From assembly GCF_014805625.2 (NCBI RefSeq), contig NW_023998415.1, forward strand, positions 50,019,908 to 50,083,907: a DNA stretch of 64,000 bases. The letters are read 5' to 3'. Each line of letters opens with the position of its first letter. Within the stretch, counting starts at the first letter, position 1. The DNA is from Glossina fuscipes. Taxonomy: Eukaryota > Arthropoda > Insecta > Diptera > Glossinidae. The position numbers and the translations under genes were made by a program. Positions 24,974-38,483 of this stretch are shown one piece after another. Under the pieces are notes generated by a model. That model had not been told where the DNA came from. It saw nothing but the letters and a program-made list of their open reading frames with translations, and did no database searches.

Positions 24974-26007
24974 ACACATAATGATTAGCGTGCATGTCAA
25001 CATAATTATTAAACATCTGGCGGTTTTGGAATATAAACCGCAGATCATTACCCAACCGCACACAAAAATGAATACTAATTAATGGTTACATGCTCATGCC
25101 ATCTCCATTTAAATCAATATACAATCCTTACGCATATAAGCAAAGGTTCCCGAAAGTAAAATTATTTTCAATAAAAGCTATATTGCTCTTAGCGGCAAGG
25201 CAGCGTACTCTGTATGTTGGTGCTACTGCATGTACCGGAGCGTGTTCGTTAAACGAAAGATTAAAATTAAGAAAATACTTCAAAACCCAAACCCAACGCG
25301 TAATCGATAAATTGAGATCGTGATTAGCATGTTCTCTTGCCTATTGCCCATTTGCAGTACACTATCGTATTATATGATACTTTAAAGTATTTATGTTATT
25401 TCGAATTCTTGCGCAGACGTCCAGGTTTTCGCTCTTTTTAAAACGAAAGCAGATCTGAGTAAAAAACATAATGTTTTCAAGAGTATAAACATGAAGGCTT
25501 TCCCCTTCTCAATATCAATCTAATTATGGGTATTAAGCCTTAATGGATAAATACAGTCATCTAAGCGTCATTATTTAGTTTAATTAATTCAATCATAGTG
25601 GAACCTAAGATACCTCTTAAGATTTCTCAACTTACACTTAAAATTGTTTTTGATGACCTCAAATGGAATTTTGCCGAAATCAATCTGTTGTAAGATGGCA
25701 AGAATGTTGATGTTGAACAAAGCCTTTAAAAAACGCCTTTAAAAAATTCCTTTAAAGAAATTGTCTTGTAATGAAATTTGAAGAATCTCAGTGTCAGAGA
25801 CAACAAATTTACCGCAAAATGATGAATGTATTGTAATGAATATATCCCGTGAAACATATGTTTGCCATAACAATACTTACTTATACATGTATATGATGCT
25901 ATGCATACCGTAAATCTTCTAAGCCCTTGTATTTGAAATAATTTTTTTTGTTCTGAAAGTGAAGGAATTTCCTGTTCATTTCTTTTCTTTCCTATTTCTT
26001 TTCTATT

Positions 26008-26010
<3 letters not shown>

Positions 26011-26038
<28 letters not shown>

Positions 26039-26039
26039 T
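26011..26039. repeat. (CT)n microsatellite
   Basis: About 14 TC units in a longer pyrimidine-rich tract that starts near 25975. Confidence 0.95.
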
Positions 26040-26779
26040 TCGTTTATCTTCATTTTCTATTAAAGCTAAGTTTTTACACATATAAGTGTTGGCAGAATGG
26101 ATTAAATTACAATGTCCTCAGCAATTTTTGAAAAAAATTTACATACTACTTATGACCATTAAAACTTGAAAGAGTATTTCATGTTGCGTATTAAAAGGAC
26201 TTAAGGGATGTTGTGAATTAATAAATAGCTATATATACAAATACGTACATGCGAGACATTCCATATTTTAATAAATTACTCAAATACTCTGAAGGAGAAA
26301 ACGAAGAACGAATGACGTATATATCTTACATTGTCATACGGAAATCATTTGTAGCTCCCAAAATACATAAGGTGGGAACCCATTGTAACAGACTAAAAAA
26401 CGCATGTCAGACAAGCTTCGTTTTTCTTTTAAGACGGTACAAGTTGCAATAGAATAATAATAATATTCAAGAATGTTATTAACCAAATATTTATAACAAC
26501 ATATATATGCACAATGCGAACCGTCATTCTACCGCAGTGAAAGAAAAATAGTTTGAATTATTTACGACAAAAAGCCGCTATATTTACTCACGTATGCTGC
26601 TTAATTGCAAAAGTTTTCTTTTACATTGTATTAGGTGCTTGCATATATTTTGATCATTTACTTATTTGGAAAAGGTATTCCTTGAAAGAAATTGTTGCAA
26701 TATTTATTCATCAAAGAATTTTCCATAATTTTTTACTACTTTCTACTAACATCTTTATGGCAAGATGACAATGTCGTGC

Positions 26780-27620
26780 CGAAAAAACGATATTGGCTTA
26801 GCCGCGATCCAATCATCGACTCATCTCCTGATTTCTTTGGCATTTCGAAACCGCTTATCAGCAAAACCCTGCTGCATCGATCTGAACAAGTGGTAATGAG
26901 AAGACGCTACGTCTGGCGAGTACGCTGGGTGCGATAGAACTTCCCATTCGAGCTGCGGCGGTGTATCCTGGAGAACACTTGCAACGTGTGGCCGAGGGTT
27001 GTCATGCAAGAAAATGACTTTGGGTCTGTTGGTCTGTTTTGCAACACTAGACCGTTCACTTTATTTAATTGACGTCACTAACCATATCCAGTGAGAAGTT
27101 TCATTCAATTTTAGTAGCTCGTCATACACTGCATCTTACTGCTCCCGTTATATACACAGCAAAGCTTTATGGCCGTGAATATTCCGTTCTGTTCGATGTC
27201 GATGTGGGGGACTCTCCCGAATTATAGTATGACTTTTTGCGTTTGGGAAGCGTCGGGTCGTAGTAGACTCAGAAAACTTTTCTTTTTTTTTTTTACCTAG
27301 CAAGCAATGACACCGTAATGTTGCAACTGTTCGAAATGGCACATTTAGCCAGAAACCGTTGATTCGTCAAATGCTAAGCTATTCAAAAGTTGTTCGAGAA
27401 TTTGAGATGGTGTTTCGTCCAATAAGTCTGCTAATTCATTATTTTTTAACTTCCTTGATCTTCAAGGCAAAACCGACAACTAGTATATGATGGAGCAGCA
27501 TAAGCTTCTAAAAGTATTTGATGGCTTTCGACAGCAGATTGCTTCCAATCAAATAATAAAAGCAATGAATGTCGAAAAGGCGATTTCGAGCGTTCCATTA
27601 TTATGCTGTATCTGTATTCA
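26780..27620 (-). mobile_element. Degenerate mariner transposase copy
   Basis: Minus-strand fragments in several frames follow the mariner order: ERNIHGHKALLCI and DELLKLNETSHW (about 27090-27190), RPKVIFLHDNPRPHVASVLQ (about 27030-26960), then WEVLSHPAYSPDVASSHYHLF and a tail FADKRFRNAKEIRR. The second catalytic Asp (LHDN) is kept. The third is His (SSHY in place of the usual PSDY). Frameshifts and stops are numerous. Ends are not visible. It belongs to a different mariner group from the element at 20434-21689. Confidence 0.75.
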
Positions 27621-28397
27621 TTCAATGGAAAACGATTGTTTTATGTAGAGAAAAATCAAAGTCATCAAATTTAATCGTTGTGTACATTGACACTTCGCAT
27701 TACTTTATCATTTTCACCAATATATATCGTCGATCAAAATACATGCAAGTACATGTTATTATTGCAAGAGCGAGCACACATGCACACAAACAATTCCCCA
27801 TGGTAATTAAAACTTTGCGATATATGAACTTGAATTTCAACAAAATCAATTTTCAACAGTGAACAGTCGTTAAATTACAGTTAATAAGTTAGGGTCATGC
27901 GGCTTTGAACATGACGATGGATCAATCAAGACCATTTTTGTGTTAAACTCTTAATTGCATTAAAGGAATGTTTGCAATAAGTTTTTATTCTAAGATAGAT
28001 ATGTTCAAAATTAACGGGCAAAACAATCGGCTGTTCAAAGCTTTGCATATATCCATATGCATTGCGTACTTTCTACGTATCTGGCAAATTAATCGGAATG
28101 ATTGTCTTTTAAAGAAACCAAATTTCTCAAAGTTCTAACCCAAATTGTCTTATACGGAAAGGAATTTTAACTTACTTAGATTTTATGTACCAACGAAACT
28201 GTCTGTGTTCTAAAAATTGATCCTACACAACAGATGAAGGGTATATTAAGTTTGCGCCTCTTCAAATTTACGCAACCACTTAAGTACAGATTATTCTGCT
28301 GGTAAGAACAAATTACATATTCACGCAAAATTCTTGTAGTGACATTTTCGATGGAGACGCTGACATATCAACTTAACCTACTTTCCACTCCGTTTCC

Positions 28398-29950
28398 ATG
28401 TCACTACAATTAAATAAAGTTTTTAAAATTCTACAATGGAACATTAAGGGACTTCTTAACAATTTTGATGAACTCCGTACAGTCATAAGTGATCTCAGTC
28501 CAACCTTTATATCGCTTCAAGAGAGCCATTGTAGAACCTCTTTTAATCCCATTCCTCCCAAATCATATACTGGATACTTCACGAATGCTGATCAAAATTC
28601 ATATTCCAAACAAGGATTTGGTGTTTTTATAAAATCAAGTATATCTCACAAACTCATAAATTTAAGCTCAAATGTGCAAGCCGTAGCGATACAAATAATG
28701 TTAAATATAAAATTTACAGTGCTTTCGGTCTATATCCCACCTTCGCAATCGTTTTCTCAGCAAGAACTCTACAATTTATTGTCCATATTTTCCCCCCCAT
28801 TAATTATATGCGGCGACTTTAACAGCTGGTATACCATCTGGGGCTCAACAGTGAACAGCACTCGTGGTACTGTTTTAGAAAAGGCTTTCATGGAAAGTGG
28901 CAACAGTTGTTTCAATTCTAAAGTCAAAAAATGTCTCTATCGCATCGGATTATCGCATAATCTCTCTTTTATCTTGCCTCCCAAAGGTACTGAAAGAGAT
29001 TATGGCATCTAGATTATCTTGGTTTGTTGAGTCCAACAACCTGATAACAAAGCAAAAAGTTGGTTTCAAGCGGGGTAGAGGGCGCATCGACGTACTCTTA
29101 CATATTGATTATTTTACAAGCAAAGCAATTTCCGAACGAAATCATGTAACAATTCTCTCAATTGATTTCGAAAAAACATTTGACAGAGTTGGTCTTCGTG
29201 TTATTTTAAGACTCTTGAAATCATGAAATGTTGGACCCAAATTTTTTAACTACATCAAATCATTCATGCCGCATCGGCGGTTTAAAGTTAGTGTCAACAA
29301 TCATATTACCAATACTAAACGTACAGACGCTGCATATTTTCGGACTCCCGTTTTCCAACAAATATCGTTGGAAAGCGCACTGTCTTCATATTAACACTAT
29401 TGCTTATTTTACCAAAATGCTTGTTTTAAGAAAGATTGACTATGCTTTGATAATTTATGGTAATAGCTACAAATCTAACATCAACATCTTTGCAATGTGT
29501 TATGCTTTTCGCACGACACCCTTAACTAATATTATAATTGAAACTGGTCTCCCGACTTTAGAAAATAGACTTCATGAGTTGAAAGCTAAAATAGTCCCCA
29601 AGCTTCTTAATTCAAACAAATCTATTCTCGGTGATGACATGAGAAAGATTGTTATTACTAAGAAAATTCACAAGTCATTATCTGCAATTGACTATTGCTT
29701 GTTCGTCGCAAAGAAATTGGACATTCACTTAAAAATTTTCCGCTATTTTGGTATTAAACCTCCATGGATTTTGAAAGACTGCTCTCTTAACATTTCGCTG
29801 TCTATGCACAAGAAAGAAATTGCGTCTTCAGGAATCTAATAGCTGAAAAAACCTAAGTTCTCAAGAGTACGGGCTGGAAACTTTTATACACAGACGGCTC
29901 AAAATCTTTTGGTCTGCCTCCTGGTTGTACCGTGGTAGATGCTTCAGGAC
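28398..29950 (+). mobile_element. Non-LTR retrotransposon remnant (I/Jockey-like ORF2)
   Basis: The first frame (28398-29012) is an apurinic endonuclease domain: ILQWNIKGLLNNFDEL, ISLQESHCR, GFGVFIK, VYIPPSQ and LIICGDFNSW. A second frame (28960-29226) is the start of a reverse transcriptase: YRIISLLSCLPKVLKEIMAS, KQKVGFKRGR and LSIDFEKTFDRVG. A third frame (29228-29839) is the later RT/thumb region. An RNase H start (LYTDGSKSFGLPPG) sits near 29884-29940. The endonuclease end, the palm with the FADD box and most of RNase H are missing or shifted, so the copy is a deletion derivative. RNase H presence favours the I clade. Confidence 0.75.
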
Positions 29951-30920
29951 AGTAGACTAAGTAAATTCCGGATCTTAAGGTATTCAATGTTAGTCTATTC
30001 GATAAATACATTGATTATATTAAGAAGAGCAATATATTTTCTTTGGTTTTAAATATAAACGTCACAAAGGATTTAATTAATTTTAGGCGCATCGGTTAAC
30101 TTAACAAGATCGCCGATTATCCGAATATTTCTATAACAAAAACTTTATATTATATTTAGAAAGTACCACTGCTCAAACGACATCTATAAAGGTATTATGT
30201 CATTCCGATCACCTATTTGCGAATTACAGAGATTTTAGTGGCTCTTCGTTTGATGTTTTCAAAACAATGGAAAAGTCTAAACTACCTACGCTTCTTGATG
30301 GGAAAGAATATCGCTTAAGGTCAGGATTGGGTTGAAAAGTGTTATGGCAAGTCTTGTTCGACAATAACTTATCGGTTACAATGCAATCATGTGACGATGC
30401 AGACCATGCATAGGTTAGGGTACAGAATGATGGTTGAGCTTATAATCTGTCCGTTCGACATATAGGTTTTATCGGTCCGCTTATTCTTATAGGGGTAAAG
30501 TGCGTGTATCTCTTTCAGATTTAACCGTCTGTGGATTGTCCGTGGGACAAAAATTTAGAACCCCCCCATATCTCCCGAACTAGCTAACTCAACAATGGCG
30601 CATGCGCTCATCTCTACAACCTCCGATCCCCTGAAAGTGCCACGTAAGAGAAGCCCTACAAATAATAAAGTCATTGGTTCGACATTCACACAGACAGTGA
30701 GGATTTCCAGACACAGCCGTTACACAAAAGTGGTGGTTTATTGATTTCAAACCTTTGTACTCCGAGTGTTTTTTTATTCAAAAGTGCGACAACTCCGTGA
30801 CATTTTTGCGTTGGAGCATCTAAAGAGTGAACTTCTGTTGTACTAAAAAAAAAGATCTGTTGTTATAAATTTATTTATTTAATTAACGTGGTTTGTGATA
30901 AAAGAAATACAATTTGATAT

Positions 30921-31193
30921 TTATATATTGTAATTCAGTTTAGTGTGATATTTGTGAAAACAATCTTCCATATGAATCCGTGGCTTATTTGGACATGTGT
31001 CACAATATTCCGTTGTTTCCCGTCTTCCGGAATTACCTTTGCGCTTAGAACATACTATACAATCCTTTTTTGTACCTCTTCGCATTACATGAAGTTTTCC
31101 ATTTAACCTGTCTGTGTACATATTTCCATCCCCTAAAGAAATAACTTTCGGCACCACTTGAGAGATTTTCCTAGGAAGCAATAAGTTGATCAA
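30921..31193 (-). mobile_element. piggyBac-like transposase C-terminal fragment
   Basis: The minus strand encodes 90 residues with a cysteine-rich tail: CIVCSKRKGNSGRRETTEYC followed by DTCPNKPRIHMEDCFHKYH. This CxxC...C.xC...C..H pattern is the RING-like DNA-binding domain that closes piggyBac transposases. The catalytic core is absent upstream, and no inverted repeats or TTAA pair were found. It is a relic or a domesticated exon; a relic is likelier. Confidence 0.7.
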
Positions 31194-31984
31194 TATTGAT
31201 CAGCCCGATCTACACCACCCATTGAATATGTGTAGTCGAACACTACGTTAGGTTTACTGACTATTACTTATAGAGTTACTGCAATAAAACCATACGGCGC
31301 CTACAAAGAGTTAAACAAAGTTACACAGTCACCGATAATTCAGAACGCAATCGAAAAGCGTTATAGCAAAAGATAGCCGAGATATCAAAAATCAGTGCAT
31401 TCATAATTTTACAATAAAATTTGGACATCGGCGAGCTCTTTTCTAAATAACTACTAAATGAATTGAAGTTCGAGTTATTGCCCTATCTGCTGATTTCTCC
31501 AGATCTGCCACCCAGCGGCTAATAGTTGCAAACTCGCAAACGATGTTCCGGGGAGAAGAAATCGATCGACTCACGAGGTGATTGCAGAGCACATTTTTGG
31601 TGTCTTGCTAAATGGGTTTTAAAAGAAATTCATCGAATTGTTAAAGAAGGGTTGGACGGATTTTATTATTTTTAAAGTCGGCTATGTTGATAAAGAAAAT
31701 CGAATTTTACAAAAAAAAAAAAAGTGATGTGAATTAATAATCAATTGTAGCAAAAATTTAAATGGTTCTGAAACACAGAACAATATTTAAGTGAACGACG
31801 ACGATGCATCCAGAGAAAACAATGACAAACACCATAAATTATTGTATTCGTCTTCAATCAATCTCATGCTCTCAGTCAGTGCCTTCCTTTTCTGTGTGCC
31901 ACTCTGTCATATCGGGTGGATGTGGCCTATTATGTCCATTTTAATACAGGTACCGGGTGACACGTAGACTATGTGCGAAAATAT

Positions 31985-32345
31985 TTATCATTATATGTGC
32001 AATAGGATACGAGTCAAGAGCAAAGAGCTCAATTATTCACTTTCTAAAAACAAAGGGATTTCAATTTACGTGGTATTGTAGGCGTGCCCTCCAACTAATT
32101 TCGCTGATTTTCAGTACTAACTTGGGTGCAAGAATTTCCAATTTATCTAACAAACCTGAAGGTGATAGCTTAATTTTCGCTGCCACGAGATTGCGTATCA
32201 CAGCCATTACACTGAAGGAGACAGAATTGATGCTGATCAAGAATAGATAGATATATTTTATGGAGTCTCTGGAACTTTCGTCTGGACATTGCAAGCATTT
32301 TCTGACAAAATAAATATATATTCATCCCCATCCCCATCGTTCGAT
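31985..32345 (-). mobile_element. Helentron-like fragment, family I
   Basis: An inverse family I interior (GGCGTGCCCTCC, GTGCAAGAATTTCCAATTT, TGATGCTGATCAAGAATA), followed by the inverse of the TACCCA...GAAGGATGGGG start near 32340. Open frames on both strands here belong to it. Confidence 0.5.
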
Positions 32346-32711
32346 AATGGGAATAAAAACATCAAGCGGTGCACGAGGCCAAATTGATTCTGTTATCCTT
32401 TTTAAGAATATATATATAAAATCTACGAAGTCTATGGTAACTACAAGTATTTGACAATTCCAATGCAATTCCTCTTGTGGTAATAAAGAGGAACATTGAA
32501 TATTGAGAGGATATTTTGAACGTTAACGATATTTATCCAATATTAGGTTTTTTGACCTTCATCTTGAAATGATATGAATATACAACAAACAGTTAGTAAC
32601 AAATTGTAGCTAAGAACAAACACTTGTTGTGAGAACAGAGTAAGCTAAAAATTTGTTGCCTTCATTTGCAAGAATCTAATATATTTGCACCCTACACAAT
32701 TTGTTGTACTA

Positions 32712-33135
32712 GGTATATTAAGTTAGTGTAGAAAGCCTTAGAACATAGACCCAACTTTTATAATACCGATCGATAAGAATCACAATCCGTCCGTCTATCC
32801 GTCTCATGTTTGCCCATGTATATTTGTGTTCAAGCTACAAGTCACAAATTTTGCGATATTTTGGTGAAATTTGCTACAGCGACGAACGCTATTTAAAATG
32901 GTTCGGATCGGTCGACTTTTTCGACCATTCCCCATATAACATTTAATATTTAATGATAAAAATTAGTTTATAGCAACGTTTCAGCAAAAAAATTAACGAT
33001 AGTGAATTTTGAGACCCCAACATTTATAGACGCTATCACGGAACGCAAACTCTTATATGGAGAGAATATCTAACTTTCATGGTTTTACGTGAAAATAACG
33101 TTTACTTTTTTGAGTATTATTACCAAAACGTGAGC
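32712..33135 (+). mobile_element. Helentron-like 5' fragment, family II
   Basis: It starts GGTATATTAAGTTAGTGTAG and carries CCGTCCGTCTATCCGTCTC and CCCATGTATATTTGTGTTC. The 3' hairpin end is missing. Confidence 0.55.
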
Positions 33136-33689
33136 GAATAATTGTACAAAGTTAAATAATTACTTGTTTATCTGTACAAACGTTTGAGCTACATATGTGA
33201 ATAGGACTCTCTTTGCGTATAATATCTATACGTCTTAATAGATAGTTTTGGAGGGCATATTATAAACGATATAACTTATGTGGTTGGCCACAAATACAAT
33301 GCCAAGTCCAAGATTGCTAAATTACATTCAATTATCATTGTAAGAAATCATAATGAAGTAAATGCAGATTTGATCTCCCTGTCTAGCTATCACATTCACT
33401 CATTGAATAAACTAATTCATTCATGTAAATATATATTTATTTATATATGCGTCCTATTATGTAATTGTAATGCGAGAAAGAGACTTTTATAAATATCCTA
33501 AAAAGTTAGATGGCTAGCAGGCTGCCGACCTGTGGAACTCATCCAAAAATGTGCAAAATATGCAAAATTTTAACTTTTCATGTCATGAATGAAATTGCGG
33601 ACAGACTGACATAAATGACCAAATTAAAAAATGTTCACTAATTTAATTTCTTAACATTGTCAACAATTGTTACTTTCGATATATTCACA

Positions 33690-33765
33690 CATATATATAT
33701 TTTTTTTATAAATATATATATATATATATATATATTTTTTTTATATTTTTTTTTTTTTTTTTTAA
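33690..33765. repeat. (TA)n and poly(T) low-complexity tract
   Basis: A TA run followed by two T runs, the second about 20 bases. No gene content. Confidence 0.85.
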
Positions 33766-34724
33766 CGATGTTATTCTACGTTTATTTTTGTTCACCAATG
33801 CGTCCCAAAATGTGTTAGATTGTTTTGTCTGCTTTGCATAATTCTGCGTATTGTTACTGCTGCCTAATTAATAATCAAATAAATCAAAATTTGAGATCAA
33901 ATTCCGAGAATGAATGCTGACGGCAACAACAAGAGTTTAGTCAGGCATACTTTGAACAAAGGCCGCCGCACACCGACCGATGAAAGATGCCAGCAGATGG
34001 ATGAATTAAATTGTGCACAGAAGATTAACACAAAATGCATCATATGTCACAATATTTAAATACGATTTATTTATTTATTTATTTATTAAGCATATTGACA
34101 TAGTAAACAAGTAACGAGCTCCAAATAATTGTTATTTTCATTGTAGACGTGAACAAATGTATCGTAATTGAATCGTAAATTGCGGAAAATAACGTCCAGG
34201 GTAGAGTGTTAAATTCAATTTTAACTAAAAGTTTACAATTAAGAAGAAAATAAGCGAACTTAAATCACTTGAAATTCGATCTCCACGCACACTAACGCAC
34301 AACAAAGCAGGTATCACCTCACTATATACAGTATATCATCATCATCTTTGATGATTGTAAAAACCGAATAAATCCATTTGTTAACGATCATATTTATTAA
34401 ACTGTCTTTACATTGAAGAGCCTAATAATTATCGATTGTTACAGATAAGCCCTTATATTAAGTTCGAATAGATAGATAAATTTCCGAAACTAGAATTAGA
34501 AGAAGCCTGATGTGGTAGGACCTGAATTAAATTTTCTAATGTTCATAAGCAAAACCGGTCTTTTTTATAACACGTGGCTGCATGTATTTTGATCATTTTT
34601 TCATTTGAACAATGCATTTATTGCAAAAAATGGATACAATATATATTGCTTAAAATATTTCTTTGTATTTTCTACAACATTTTACAATATTTTTGTCAAC
34701 ATTGCGTTGTCATTTCGCAAGAAC

Positions 34725-35330
34725 TTATATTGATTTGGCAGCGATCTTCTCACCGACCCATTTTCGCACTTCTTCAACTTTGCGGCCACGCGTGTCAGTC
34801 AAGCCATGGTGCACCGTTCTGAACGAGTGATAATCAGAAGGCACTCTGTCTGGTGAGTTGGTGCGGCAGAAATTCCTACTCAAGCCATAACAGTGCATCC
34901 TTAACAATCATTGCAACAATTGTGTCCAAATTGTCACTTTCAGTCAACTCATATGTGAAGCCATTTCAGCCGCTATTGCTGGTCCTTTTTGCATAAATAC
35001 ATCATTCAATTTTGATCAATTGACGTCAATAGATATCTGCAGTGACAGTTCTAATCTAATTTAGGAGCTCGTAATACACTACACCTTAGATTCACTTTTC
35101 ATCGCCCGTCACAATATGCCACGAAAAACAATTATTTTTTTGCTTGGCAAACAATGGAACTGCCATGTTGTAACGGTTCGAAACCACATGTTCAATCATT
35201 TTGTGAAGTAGCCCTTTTCCCTCCTTTTATAAAACATTTGGTTCGTCACCTACTACTTTCTGTTGCAAGTTCTTCGGCATGAGTTTTTGTCCAGTAAGGC
35301 TTGAATGATTTTTGCCTCGGAAACGTTAAA
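34725..35330 (-). mobile_element. Degenerate mariner copy
   Basis: The minus strand encodes PSDYHSFRTVHHGLTD and EVRKWVGEKIAAKSI near 34890-34725, the C-terminal end of a mariner transposase. Upstream DNA to about 35330 parallels the copy at 26.8-27.6 kb, for example the complement of a TGACGGGCGATGAAAAGTG tract that fits a TGDEK motif. It is heavily decayed, with no inverted repeats seen. Confidence 0.6.
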
Positions 35331-35734
35331 ATTCGCATAAGTCCGTCTGTCCAATATAAAAGCAACCCAGGAAATATTCTCCAACTTGGGCTCACGGCAT
35401 GTACTCCAGACCTCCATGGACAGATAGGTATAATTATCGTTCATTTATGTATAACATGTAAATAATCGTATAATCGTAAGTAAAGTTTAACGTTTAATGT
35501 AAACGCATAATGAAATATATAAATTTTTGGGATCTTATGTGTCGGATGGCAACGAAAATGGGACTGACACCCAGATTATTACAGAAAGGGAAAATGATGA
35601 CAACACATACATTAAAGATTTGGAAATATTATCTGATTTGGAAAGTAAAAGTGATTCGTACAGGCCAATTAGAATTGGGCAAGAATGTTCGGATTCTGAT
35701 GAAAGTTGATATAAAAGAATCTGTCTATACATTT

Positions 35735-36112
35735 TTGTTTTCAACCTACAGGTCGAAATTTTTTAAATATTTTGATGATATATCGTACGCTGGCGTGTTT
35801 TGATCCAACGAGGAACGCTATTGAAAATGGTTCGACTACTCCCCGTATAAAATCTTATTTTGAAGAGTCATTATATGGAAAAAAATTGCAATTGATAAAA
35901 TTTATCGATGTAATATATTATGATCCATAGCAGTAATTTAGCAAAGAGTTAAATTGGATCACATAGATCCATTTTTTAGATCCTAACATGAAAAATATAT
36001 ATAGATTATGATGAAAAGCGAGTCCTTCTTATACGGAGAAAAAGTCTAATTTCTGGTTTTTTTTATGTTGGAAACTTTAAGCATTTCCGACTATAATGCT
36101 CCTACTTTTTTT
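35735..36112 (+). mobile_element. Helentron-like 3' fragment, family II
   Basis: Interior AACGCTATTGAAAATGGTTC and 3' end CATTTCCGACTATAATGCTC then CTACTTTTTTT. The 5' end is lost. Confidence 0.5.
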
Positions 36113-38023
36113 ATCATCCTTTCTGTTAAGATTTTCAAAAGCTTTGGAGGAATGAATGATGATAATTGGTAATCAACTTTCATTGCCTTGTGCTGAGCTA
36201 ATTTGTATTACATCCATGGAGTTGGTAGCAAGCGTAGACAACTTCTCTCTCTCAGATTCTAATTTTATCGCAACTAAGGAAAGCTTTTTATCTCAAAAAC
36301 GCGATCTCGTATGCGCAGCTATTGTCTATACATAATGTACGTATTAAATATCCGATCAATATTTTAATTGGTCACTGAGCAACAATGCGCATATACAGTT
36401 TCAAATTTAATGGATTGCTCAGCGAACTTTTTAATCATTCCGCAAATTCTAAACTATGCATACATTGTTTGATTCTCTTCTATTTTTTTTCCGGATGTTG
36501 TGGACTAAGTCGATAACAGATATGACTTATATGTCCAGGAAATAGAATGTGATGATTAACTGAAATTAATGTTCCAGTACATATATGTATTTATTTTTAA
36601 GATTGAAGAGAAACTGACCCCGTTATATGTTGCGCCCAATACGTTAAGCGTATTAGTAGATTCTCAAGGTGTAAAGAGTGGTGTAAGAAACCACAAGAAG
36701 ACAAGACAGTAGTTCTATATTAAAATTCCTATATATTTTAAATACATTGCCTGCATCTCTTCTAATTACCAAAAGCAGAGCTGATTTATTATCCGAAAGA
36801 ACAAAAAATTTTCTATGATCATTCCATTGCAGCTATCTTTAGAGCGTATCTTGTGGAGGAAGGTTCCTTCAAGGCTCTGGCTTTATGCTCTCTGTCTGCA
36901 TCCATTACCAACATACACTTGAGTGAAATGTTTAGTATCTATGGGCGCATTTGAAGGAGAATTGAAAAGTTTAAAAGAATTCTGTCAACCTTCGTGAATT
37001 TAACGCAATCACAACCTTTGCTAATATCGAAGGAAAGCGTAACAATCATGTTCATTGACACACATGTTAATTGTTGTTTGCGTTTTTGAAAGACATAAGC
37101 ACGAATCCGAATAATGTTCTCAAAGATCAAGTCATCTACCAGCCTCTCCTTCACAATAAGTTTAATTGTGTTTGTGAACACTGGAATTACGCGGAATGTG
37201 CCTAAAATTGCTTACCTGCTTAAATACATCGTAATGTCAAGAGTACGATGTGATTAGCCAGCAATTATTAACTGCATGCAACAAGATAGCCAAGCTTCCT
37301 GCTGAGAGCGCGTTGGCGAGATTTTTATATTTACCAATTTCTTTCCTTGCAGCTTGATATTCATGGACGACTACTGACAGGGACGGGTTCCTTCATGGTT
37401 TAGATGAAAAAGATTGAATATCAGAAAAGTTATTTCCAGCGGACTTAATCCCTCATTGAAAAGTACTTTGAATGGATTGCAAATCGGATGGTAAATCGGC
37501 TGTCCATTAAGAAATTGCGTGAAATGAAATTTTCATTTTATGCATGGAATTGCAGTTACTTTGAAATAAATAAATTGCAGATTGCTGGCTTTTGCATATC
37601 GAGGCATTGGTAAGAGTATTCCAATTAAATAGAAAAATAATTGAATTAATGAAAATCGTAGCCAAGACACCACTCGTCGTGCGACCTTTCCGATTACAGT
37701 AAAAAGTAGGTTTTCCATTGTTTAGAACTTTAAAACTGCTAGTCTTGATGATCAAGAAACGATCGACGTACGAGCAATGTCTAAGGCCAATAATAAATTT
37801 TGTTTATCGTCAAAGAAGTCATGTAGTCTTTGAATTTCACCACGAAAAGTTTATTTGTCAACAATTGGTGGAAAGTAGGATAATACAATTAAAAGGCTTG
37901 TTTTAAGATTCATGCTTTCTGATCCGTGGTTTGAATTTCAAGCAATACCTCCGAAATTAATTCCTTTTCTGCCCTTTTTTCTTGAAGCATCCAATAATTT
38001 CTTTTGCGACCTTAATGAAACTC

Positions 38024-38025
<2 letters not shown>

Positions 38026-38061
<36 letters not shown>
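38026..38061. repeat. (TA)n microsatellite
   Basis: Alternating AT for about 32 bases. Confidence 0.9.
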
Positions 38062-38065
<4 letters not shown>

Positions 38066-38483
38066 TGAGTTCTTCTCTCTTAGTATGAAAGTGCTAATTA
38101 CCAACGACGTATTCAACTCGCTCTAGTTATAAAATTTATGCTCAACTTTAAACTTGTGCTTCCACTGCAAATGACAAGTATAAATAAATAGTTGTCCTTT
38201 GTAAATTTTAACAATGATTTCAATGAATAGATGGAAAATTTTAAAAGTTTTCTACAAAATCATATTATATTATATAAACCACTTTTCCAAAAGTTTCTCA
38301 GATTGTCACAAAGATTAAGAAAAATTACTTAAAAGTAAATATAGAAACGAGATATACAAACTTTCATTTGCAAATCAACAATATGGACGGGTGTGTACCA
38401 TACCAAATATTATATTTGCACTTAATTTTTAAAATGTATTACTTAAGTACAAATCTAAATAAAAAATTAAATAAAAAAAAACA

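Noticed and set aside
34065..34090. Short (TTTA)n run considered as a CRISPR-like or regulatory repeat
   Set aside because: A simple tetranucleotide repeat without spacers; no CRISPR array exists in this eukaryotic window.
35510..35709. Acidic Asp/Ser-rich frame resembling a piggyBac N-terminus
   Set aside because: Composition alone is not enough; no downstream transposase follows and it runs straight into a family II repeat.
36939..37755. Minus-strand frames possibly from a second piggyBac copy
   Set aside because: Only a faint RRW-like segment is visible, and the order and catalytic Asp motifs cannot be matched.
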